From Bacilli bacterium (GTDB lineage Bacteria; Bacillota_I; Bacilli_A; ML615J-28; CAG-698), in assembly GCA_016296945.1 (NCBI GenBank), contig JAEDHQ010000008.1, forward strand, positions 1 to 45,285: a stretch of 45,285 bases of DNA, read 5' to 3'. Under the pieces are notes generated by a model. The model made no database searches. It saw nothing but the letters and a program-made list of their open reading frames with translations, and was not told where the DNA came from. Within the stretch, counting starts at the first letter, position 1; every line of letters starts with the position of its first letter. This document shows positions 35,327 through 42,184 of the stretch, piece after piece. Made by a program: the position numbers and the translations under genes.

Positions 35327-36462
35327 TGAAATTAGGTATTGATAATATTACAAAACATTTAAATATTTTTGAAGGAAAAAGAGTTGGTTTGATTACTAAT
35401 CCAACAGGATTGAATAGCGATTATGTTTCTACGATTGATATTTTAAAGGAAAACACTAATTTAGTCGCATTATTTTCTCCAGAACATGGTGTAAGAGGGA
35501 ATATACAAGCAGGCGTTAAGATGGATTCGTATATTGATGAAAGAACTGGTGTCAAAGTATATAGTTTATATGGTAGTACTAGAAAACCAACTGAAGAAAT
35601 GTTAGATCAATTTGATATATTATGTATAGATTTACTTGATGCTGGAAGTCGTCACTATACTTTTATTTATACAATGGCATATGCAATGATTGCTTGTGCT
35701 GAAAATAATAAAAAATTCGTTGTATTTGACCGACCTAATCCTGCAATTGCTTCCATTTGTGAAGGAAACATATTAGATTTAAAATATCGATCATTTGTTG
35801 GGTATTATCCAATCACTCAAAGACATGGAATGACAATAGGCGAATTAGCATTACTTTTTAATAAAGAGTATGGCATTAATTGCGATTTAGAAGTTATTCC
35901 AATGGAAGGTTATAATAGAAATATGACTTATGAAGAAACAAAAGCTTTATGGGTAATGCCTTCTCCAAACTTACCTACTCCACAAAGTACTTTAGTATAT
36001 AACTGTACTTGTGTTTTTGAAGGAACAAATATCTCTGAAGGACGTGGAACAACTGCTCCATTTGAAATAATTGGTGCTCCATTTATTGATCCATATAAAT
36101 TATGTGAAAGATTAGAAAAATATCATTTTGATAGTGTGTATTTTAGACCAATGTATTTCACACCAACATTCTCTAAGCACGCTAACGAATTATGCGGGGG
36201 AATTCAACTTCATATTTTAGATGGCAAATTAGAGAATGCAGTTAAAATTGGATGGACAATTTTACATGAAATACGTACTCTTTATCCGAATGATTTTAAG
36301 ATTAATAAACCATATGTTGAGGGTCGACCTGGAATGTTAGAATTTAATACCGGTTGTGGGTATATTAAAGATAATTTATATTCTATTGAAGAACAATGGA
36401 ATATAATTGATCGTGAAACAAAAGAGTTTATGAAAACGCGTGAAAAATATTTACTATATTAG
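35326..36462 (+). CDS. namZ: Exo-beta-N-acetylmuramidase (DUF1343, GH171)
   Basis: NamZ releases MurNAc from the non-reducing end of peptidoglycan-derived MurNAc-GlcNAc chains. The 378-residue protein shows the family landmarks: KRVGLITNPTGLN (about 19-31), FSPEHGVRG (52-60), DLLDAGSRHYTFIYTMAYAM, FDRPNP and EGTNISEGRGTTAPFE. Length agrees with the catalytic core, but the Bacillus enzyme is secreted whereas this one has no signal peptide. It is preceded by AGGAGG and coupled to the membrane-protein gene by TAATG. Free MurNAc made here would need a kinase that is not present in the window. Confidence 0.9.
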   Translation: MKLGIDNITKHLNIFEGKRVGLITNPTGLNSDYVSTIDILKENTNLVALFSPEHGVRGNIQAGVKMDSYIDERTGVKVYSLYGSTRKPTEEMLDQFDILCIDLLDAGSRHYTFIYTMAYAMIACAENNKKFVVFDRPNPAIASICEGNILDLKYRSFVGYYPITQRHGMTIGELALLFNKEYGINCDLEVIPMEGYNRNMTYEETKALWVMPSPNLPTPQSTLVYNCTCVFEGTNISEGRGTTAPFEIIGAPFIDPYKLCERLEKYHFDSVYFRPMYFTPTFSKHANELCGGIQLHILDGKLENAVKIGWTILHEIRTLYPNDFKINKPYVEGRPGMLEFNTGCGYIKDNLYSIEEQWNIIDRETKEFMKTREKYLLY

Positions 36463-36493
36463 TTTAGAATTATGAAAAATTGAGGAATTAATT

Positions 36494-38083
36494 ATGAAAG
36501 ATATTTTTAAAATGACAAAAGAAGAAAAAATTGGTCAACTAGTGTGGGTTGGTTTTCAAGGGTATGAGTTTAATGATGAGTTGAAATACTTAATAGATAA
36601 ATACAAGGTAGGAAATATTATCTTGTTTACACGCAATATAAAAGACATAAAACAATTATTTGAATTAAATAGAAAGATTCATGAGTATGTTATAGAAAAA
36701 ACTGGAATAATGCCTTTTATTAGTATTGACCAAGAAGGGGGTATGGTTACTCGTATTATGGATGGTGCAACATTCTGTCCTGGCAATATGACACTAGCTA
36801 CATCTACTACAGATAATGCCTATCAAATTGGAAAAATTATGGGAGAAGAATTGCGTGCTTTAGGCATTAATTTTAATTTAGCACCTTCACTTGATGTCAA
36901 TAATAATCCAAATAATCCGGTTATTGGGGTTAGAAGTTATTCTGATAAGCCAGAAGTGGTTGGAGAATATGGCTTAAATTATATTAAAGGTTTACAATCT
37001 ACTGGTGTTATTGCTACTGCAAAACATTTTCCTGGTCATGGTGATACAAACGTTGATAGTCATAAAGCTTTAGCGGCTGTAATGCATAGTCAAGAGAGAT
37101 TAGAAAATGTGGAACTATTGCCTTTTAAAAAAGTTTTAGGAGAAACTGAAGCAATCATGACTGCTCACTTATTATTCCCTGCTTATGAGACAGAAAATGT
37201 CCCAGCAACATTGTCTCGTAAAGTAATTACAAATCTATTACGTGAACGTTTAGGATATGAAGGAATTATAACAAGTGATTGTATGGAAATGAAGGCAATA
37301 GCTGATAATTATACAACACCAAAAGGTTGTTTGATGGGACTTCAAGCAGGTCTAGATCAAGTAATGGTCTCTGCTACATATGAAAAACAACTAAAAACTT
37401 TTGAATTATTAACTGAAGCATATGATAATAATTTACTAGATAAGAATGAAGTAGATCAAAAGTTAGTGCGAATTATGAAGGCAAAAGAAAAATCTTATGC
37501 TTTAATGAAAGAGTATTTTTATGGTAAAGAATTTAGTGATGTTGTTGATATAATTGATAACAAGGAACATAAAGCATTAGCAAGTAAAATTGTTGATGAA
37601 TCACTAACATTAGTAAAAGGAAATAATCTTGATATTGCAAAGAAAACTTTAGTTATTGCAACTGAACCATTTGCAACTACAATTGCGGAAGATGAATTAA
37701 GTAATCGTAGCATTGGTAGCGTGATTAAAGAACAAAAAATAAATGTTGATGTTGAAAGAATCAAAGTATCAATTGATGAAGAAAAGATTAAAGAACTAGT
37801 CAATAAATCAAAGAACTATGAACAAGTTTTAGTATGTACTTATAATGCTAATATGTTTACACAACAAGCAGATTTAGTTAACGAACTATACTTAGGATTG
37901 GAAGATAAATTGTTTGTGTTATCAACAAGATCTCCATATGATCTATTTAAGTTTAAGCAAATTAAAAATTACCTATGTTTATATGAGTATACACCAAATT
38001 CAGTTAATACTTTAGCTAAGTATTTAAAAGGCGAGATAAATGCGATTGGTAAATTACCAATCTCCTTATCCAGGCAATGTTAG
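36494..38083 (+). CDS. nagZ: Glycoside hydrolase family 3 beta-N-acetylglucosaminidase (NagZ-like), second copy
   Basis: This is a second NagZ-type enzyme, 529 residues. The substrate loop DQEGG is at 79-83, KHFPGHGDTNVDSH at 177-190, and the nucleophile Asp262 is in ITSDCMEM. A C-terminal alpha/beta domain is present, as in the first copy. No signal peptide is present. In contrast to the first copy it sits directly with namZ, mupG, anmK and murQ, so a muropeptide substrate is strongly suggested. GAGGA lies eight bases before the ATG. The last 44 bases overlap the mupG gene. Confidence 0.9.
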   Translation: MKDIFKMTKEEKIGQLVWVGFQGYEFNDELKYLIDKYKVGNIILFTRNIKDIKQLFELNRKIHEYVIEKTGIMPFISIDQEGGMVTRIMDGATFCPGNMTLATSTTDNAYQIGKIMGEELRALGINFNLAPSLDVNNNPNNPVIGVRSYSDKPEVVGEYGLNYIKGLQSTGVIATAKHFPGHGDTNVDSHKALAAVMHSQERLENVELLPFKKVLGETEAIMTAHLLFPAYETENVPATLSRKVITNLLRERLGYEGIITSDCMEMKAIADNYTTPKGCLMGLQAGLDQVMVSATYEKQLKTFELLTEAYDNNLLDKNEVDQKLVRIMKAKEKSYALMKEYFYGKEFSDVVDIIDNKEHKALASKIVDESLTLVKGNNLDIAKKTLVIATEPFATTIAEDELSNRSIGSVIKEQKINVDVERIKVSIDEEKIKELVNKSKNYEQVLVCTYNANMFTQQADLVNELYLGLEDKLFVLSTRSPYDLFKFKQIKNYLCLYEYTPNSVNTLAKYLKGEINAIGKLPISLSRQC

Positions 38084-39143
38084 AGTAGGCGCTTCTGTTT
38101 ATGTTGGATTAAAAGAATATCCATTAGAAAAAAATCTCAAATACTTAGAAATATTGAAAAAAACTGGTGTAGAATATGTATTCATTTCTGCGCATATTCC
38201 AGAAATGAGTCCATGTTTTAAAGAGGAATTAATTTATGTTTGCAATAAAGCATTAGAATTAGGTATTAAGGTATGTTTAGATGTGGCAAAACCAATGATG
38301 AGATCATTAAATATACCTAGTGTTTATTCGTTACGATTAGATTATGGCTTTAGTTTAGATGAAATCGTTGAAATGTATTATAAACAAATAAATGATAAAG
38401 GACCAATTGTAGAATTGAATGCTTCTACAATCAAATATAATGATTTATTATATTTGCAAGCAAAGGGTGTGAATTTATCAAAAATAAGAATTAGCCATAA
38501 TTTCTATCCAAAGAAGTGGACAGGTCTTTCCGTAGCTGACGTGATAAAAAAGAATGAAATGTATCATGAATTAGGAATGAATGTGATGATTTATATTCCA
38601 TCATCTAATATGCATCGTCCACCAATGTATGAGGGATTACCTACAGTTGAGGTACATCGTAATCTTAATATTTATGCAATTTTATCTACAATACAATATT
38701 TAGGTGCTGATGAAGTGTTCTTTGGAGATTCATATGCTAGTATTGAAGAGTTGGAGATTGCAAAAAAATTTAATTATAATGAGGCAATAATTCCAATCAT
38801 TATTGATTCAAATATTTCTATTGATGAAAAAGAGTTATTAAAGAAAACACATATTAATCGACGTGATGCAAATGAATATTTTTTACGTTCTTCTACAAGA
38901 AATAATGGAAGAGATATCTTACCATTAAATACTAATAACCGAAAGAAATATGATGTCACAATTGATAACGTTAAATTTGGTCGTTATCAAGGAGAAGTAT
39001 GTGTTATGATGACAGACCTAGAAAAAGATGAAAGAGTAAATATTGTTGGTAAAGCATTAATTAATGATTTAGTATTCGATGCTATTAGATTTGATAATCG
39101 CAAGTTTAGATTTTTAATAGTAGGAGAATATGATTTTAAATAG
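38040..39143 (+). CDS. mupG: 6-phospho-N-acetylmuramidase (DUF871, GH170)
   Basis: MupG cleaves MurNAc-6-phosphate-GlcNAc to MurNAc-6-phosphate and GlcNAc in the cytoplasm. The 367-residue protein shows the DUF871 opening (GASVYVGLKEYPLEKNLKYL, split over residues 18-37), HIPEM, LDVAKPMM, LRLDYGFS, NAST and HNFYPKKWTGLS. The start ATG lies 44 bases inside nagZ, behind AAGGCGAG; no later start fits the domain, so the long overlap looks real. Known substrates are delivered by a MurP-type PTS, which is not found here. The phosphorylated disaccharide must therefore come from elsewhere, or the enzyme uses a related substrate. Confidence 0.9.
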   Translation: MRLVNYQSPYPGNVRVGASVYVGLKEYPLEKNLKYLEILKKTGVEYVFISAHIPEMSPCFKEELIYVCNKALELGIKVCLDVAKPMMRSLNIPSVYSLRLDYGFSLDEIVEMYYKQINDKGPIVELNASTIKYNDLLYLQAKGVNLSKIRISHNFYPKKWTGLSVADVIKKNEMYHELGMNVMIYIPSSNMHRPPMYEGLPTVEVHRNLNIYAILSTIQYLGADEVFFGDSYASIEELEIAKKFNYNEAIIPIIIDSNISIDEKELLKKTHINRRDANEYFLRSSTRNNGRDILPLNTNNRKKYDVTIDNVKFGRYQGEVCVMMTDLEKDERVNIVGKALINDLVFDAIRFDNRKFRFLIVGEYDFK

Positions 39144-39154
39144 AGGATAATAAA

Positions 39155-40321
39155 ATGAAAAAAGATATTTTGTGTATAGGCTTAATGAGCGGAACGTCCT
39201 TAGATGGTTGCGATGCCGCTTTAGTTAAGATAAATCAAAGTGATGATTTTTTATCGAAAGAAGAATTTAAACTAATAGATTTTATTACATTGCCGTATAC
39301 GAATGATTTTCGTAATAAAATTAAACGTAATTTAAGTGATGATACAGCAAAATTGTCCGAAATATGCAGTCTTAACTTTGAATTAGGTTATGTTTTTAAA
39401 GACGCAATAGATTTGTTATTAAAAAAAAATAATTTAGCATATGCGGATATAGAATTTATTGCTAGTCATGGGCAAACTATTTGGCATTCTCCAACTGCTG
39501 TAAATGGTAATGTTGCTTCTACATTACAAATTGGAGAAGGACAGGTTATTAGCGTTTTAACTGGAATTAAAGTTGTTAGTGATTTTCGCGTTGCTGATGT
39601 TATTGTTGGAGGACAAGGTGCTCCATTAGTGCCAATGTTTGAATATCTTTATTTTAAAGATAATTCAAAGAATGTTGTCTTACAAAATATTGGTGGTATT
39701 GGCAATCTCACATATTTAAAGAAAGACTGTGGCTTAAATGAAGTATTAGCATTTGATACAGGACCTGGAAATGTAATGATAGATTATTACGTTAATAAGT
39801 ATTTTCATAAGCAATATGATGAAAATGGTGAAATTGCCAATTCTGGTGATATAATTAATCTTATTTTTAATGCTTTAAAAGAAGATAAATTTATTACAAA
39901 GAATCCACCAAAAAGCACAGGTCGTGAACAATATTCTCATGAATTTTTAGAAGCATTTGCCAACAAATATCAGTTTGAAATGTATGATAAAAAAGATATT
40001 ATAACAACAATTACTGAATTTACAGTTTATAGTATTGTCTATAACTATAAAGCATTTCTTGATGGTGTCGATAAAGTTATTGTATCCGGTGGTGGTGCTC
40101 ATAATAAATATATTATGTGTCGTTTGAAAGAAGAATTAGGTGATATTGTTTTTACTTGTGATGAAGTCGGATTAAATAGTGATGCAAAAGAAGCTTTTGC
40201 CTTTGCAATATTAGGATATTTAAGTTTACATAATCGTTTTGGAAATGTAAAAAAAGCAACTGGTGCTATGAAAAATGTTGTTTTAGGAGAAGTAAGTTTA
40301 GGATTAAAACGTGAGGATTAG
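39155..40321 (+). CDS. anmK: Anhydro-N-acetylmuramic acid kinase
   Basis: AnmK phosphorylates and opens 1,6-anhydroMurNAc to give MurNAc-6-phosphate, the substrate of the next gene product. The 388-residue protein has the ATP-binding GLMSGTSLDGCDAAL at the N-terminus, FIASHGQTIWHSP, FRVADVIVGGQGAPLVP, NIGGIGNLTYL, FDTGPGN and a C-terminal VSGGGAHN. All are typical, and length is normal. Its presence implies a supply of anhydro-muropeptides, the products of lytic transglycosylases. murQ follows with a gap of two bases. Confidence 0.94.
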   Translation: MKKDILCIGLMSGTSLDGCDAALVKINQSDDFLSKEEFKLIDFITLPYTNDFRNKIKRNLSDDTAKLSEICSLNFELGYVFKDAIDLLLKKNNLAYADIEFIASHGQTIWHSPTAVNGNVASTLQIGEGQVISVLTGIKVVSDFRVADVIVGGQGAPLVPMFEYLYFKDNSKNVVLQNIGGIGNLTYLKKDCGLNEVLAFDTGPGNVMIDYYVNKYFHKQYDENGEIANSGDIINLIFNALKEDKFITKNPPKSTGREQYSHEFLEAFANKYQFEMYDKKDIITTITEFTVYSIVYNYKAFLDGVDKVIVSGGGAHNKYIMCRLKEELGDIVFTCDEVGLNSDAKEAFAFAILGYLSLHNRFGNVKKATGAMKNVVLGEVSLGLKRED

Positions 40322-40323
40322 TT

Positions 40324-41238
40324 ATGGCTGTTGATTTAAAAAAAATTAAAACAGAAGAGCGAAATATTAAAACTATGAACATTGATAAGTTAGAAATCAA
40401 AGAAATTGTAACATTAATCAATGAAGAAGATAAATTAGTTGCTTTGGCTGTTGAACAAGCAAAAGATCAAATTTCAAGTTTAGTTGAGCAAGTTGTTAAG
40501 TGTTTTGAAAATGATGGACGCTTAATATATATGGGGGCAGGAACTAGTGGCCGTGTTGGAATTATCGATGCGGTTGAATGTCGTCCAACATTTGGTGTCG
40601 ATGATGAAATGGTTCAATGCTTAATGGCAGGAGGAATCAATGCTTTTGTAAAAGCTGTAGAAGGAGCTGAAGATAATTGCGAATTAGCAATTAATGATTT
40701 AAAAAGTATAAATTTTTCAAAAAATGATTGCTTAATTGGAATTGCTGCTAGTGGCAGAACTCCTTATGTTGTGAGTGGTTGCAAGTATGCTAAGTCAATT
40801 GGGGCTGTAACAGGTTGTATTGTGACTAGTCCGAATAGTATTTTAGAAGAAACTGTTGATTATCCGATTGTTGCTGTGACAGGTGCTGAAGTAATAACTG
40901 GATCAACTAGAATGAAATCAGGAACTGCACAAAAAATGATTTGTAATATCATTTCTACAACAGCAATGATTAAAATGGGGAAAGTATATCAAAATTTAAT
41001 GATTGATGTGCAACCAACAAATGAAAAACTTGTATCACGAGCAATTAGAATTATTTCTGATGCAACAGGAGTTAATGGTGATGTAGCTGCTGTAAAACTA
41101 AAGAAATTTAAAGGTGTTAAAAAAACAATATTTGCGATTTTAAGTGGTATTGAAGATCAAGAAGAAGTAACAAGAATTTTAAATAATCACAAAGGGCATA
41201 TTAGAAAGGCTTTAAAAGAGGTGGGTATAAATGATTAA
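40324..41238 (+). CDS. murQ: N-acetylmuramic acid 6-phosphate etherase
   Basis: MurQ removes the lactyl ether from MurNAc-6-phosphate, giving GlcNAc-6-phosphate and D-lactate. The 304-residue SIS-domain protein has the expected N-terminus (TEERNIKTMNIDKL), MGAGTSGRVGIIDAVECRPTF in part at 70-90 with E85, the second catalytic glutamate E113 in AVEGAEDN, IAASGRTPYV and GSTRMKSGTAQK. GAGG precedes the ATG. The gene overlaps the following hydrolase by 8 bases. No murR regulator or murP transporter accompanies it, in contrast to Bacillus and E. coli. Confidence 0.95.
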   Translation: MAVDLKKIKTEERNIKTMNIDKLEIKEIVTLINEEDKLVALAVEQAKDQISSLVEQVVKCFENDGRLIYMGAGTSGRVGIIDAVECRPTFGVDDEMVQCLMAGGINAFVKAVEGAEDNCELAINDLKSINFSKNDCLIGIAASGRTPYVVSGCKYAKSIGAVTGCIVTSPNSILEETVDYPIVAVTGAEVITGSTRMKSGTAQKMICNIISTTAMIKMGKVYQNLMIDVQPTNEKLVSRAIRIISDATGVNGDVAAVKLKKFKGVKKTIFAILSGIEDQEEVTRILNNHKGHIRKALKEVGIND

Positions 41239-41992
41239 ACATATTGAACTTGTTAATGAATGGGGAAAAACCTTAAGAGGATATTTGGATCTGCCAGATA
41301 ATTTCAATGGTGAAATTGTGGTAATGTTTCATGGATTTACAGGTAACAAAAGTGAACACGCTTATCACTTTAGAAATATCTCACGTTTGATTAGTAAAGA
41401 AGGTTTTGCTTCCCTTCGTATGGATTTTTCAGGTAATGGCGAATCTGATGGAGAATTTAGAGATTTTACGTTTGATACAATGTATAGTGAAGCATTGCAA
41501 ATTATTGATTTTGCATTTAATTATCCAAACGTAAAAAAAGTATCTTTACTTGGTTTTAGTATGGGTGGTGGTGTTGCTACTATCATGGCACAAGTGTATG
41601 GTAATAGATTATCAAAGTTAATTCTTTGGTCAGCTGCCGGAAACATTATTGAACATATTAAACTTCATTTTGAAAATGGGGCTCCATTAGAAAACGGCAA
41701 TCGATTAACTGCTGGATATTTTGAATTATCTAAAGAAATGTATGATTCTGTATGCTCTGGAAAATATCAACCAATGGAAAATCTAGAAAGATTTACAAAT
41801 CCAGTTTTATTAATTCATGGAAGAGCTGATAAATCTGTTTCATATTTAATAAGTATGCGCTATGCTTTGAAGTTCTATAATTCATTAGTCCATATTGTGA
41901 ATGGCAGTGGACATGGTTATGATAAGATTTCAGAAAGAGATGAATTGTATACAAAAACAATCGATTTTTTAAACTATTATAAGAATAAATAG
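41231..41992 (+). CDS. Alpha/beta hydrolase (esterase-like)
   Basis: The 253-residue protein is a cytoplasmic serine hydrolase of the cinnamoyl-esterase-like alpha/beta group. It has the oxyanion loop HGFTGNKSEH (about 34-43), the nucleophile elbow GFSMGGG, the acid in HGRADKS and the histidine in GSGHGYDK. The substrate is not evident. Its start lies inside murQ behind GAGGTGG, so it belongs to the wall-salvage operon; removal of O-acetyl groups from muropeptides would fit the context but has no direct support. Confidence 0.82.
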   Translation: MIKHIELVNEWGKTLRGYLDLPDNFNGEIVVMFHGFTGNKSEHAYHFRNISRLISKEGFASLRMDFSGNGESDGEFRDFTFDTMYSEALQIIDFAFNYPNVKKVSLLGFSMGGGVATIMAQVYGNRLSKLILWSAAGNIIEHIKLHFENGAPLENGNRLTAGYFELSKEMYDSVCSGKYQPMENLERFTNPVLLIHGRADKSVSYLISMRYALKFYNSLVHIVNGSGHGYDKISERDELYTKTIDFLNYYKNK

Positions 41993-42014
41993 GAAATTTT
42001 CATTAAAAATCAAT

Positions 42015-42040
42015 AAGAAGTGTTTTGTCACTTCTTTTTT
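42015..42040 (+). terminator. Rho-independent terminator of the namZ-murQ operon
   Basis: A perfect 8-bp stem AAGAAGTG / CACTTCTT with loop TTTTGT leads into a run of T (42035-42040). Confidence 0.92.
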
Positions 42041-42056
42041 ATTTTCCAAAAAATAG

Positions 42057-42070
42057 TAAAATCGTTTTCA
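42057..42070. promoter_or_regulatory. Candidate CcpA (cre) site upstream of the large lipoprotein promoter
   Basis: TAAAATCGTTTTCA matches 12 of 14 positions of the cre consensus TGWAARCGYTWWCA. It ends 18 bases upstream of the -35 box, a position more typical of CcpA activation than repression. Confidence 0.4.
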
Positions 42071-42088
42071 TATTTTGTCGTTTTTTTA

Positions 42089-42116
42089 TTGACAACGTTT
42101 TTATTTTTGCTATAAT
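42089..42116 (+). promoter_or_regulatory. Very strong promoter of the terminal lipoprotein gene
   Basis: A perfect -35 TTGACA (42089-42094) and a perfect -10 TATAAT (42111-42116) are spaced by 16 bases, with TGC in front of the -10 giving an extended -10. An inverted repeat TTGTC / GACAA (42075-42079, 42091-42095) overlaps the -35 and could be an operator. The leader is about 62 bases and includes a long AGAAAGGGAAAGGA ribosome site. Confidence 0.88.
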
Positions 42117-42184
42117 ATTTATGTAAACTTTTTAATAAAGTTAATTAGAACAAAAAAAATTAGAAAGGGAAAGGAAAAAATTTT

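Noticed and set aside
36430..36443. cre-like TGAAAACGCGTGAA near the end of namZ
   Set aside because: The right half does not match the consensus, and it lies at the end of a coding region with no nearby promoter.
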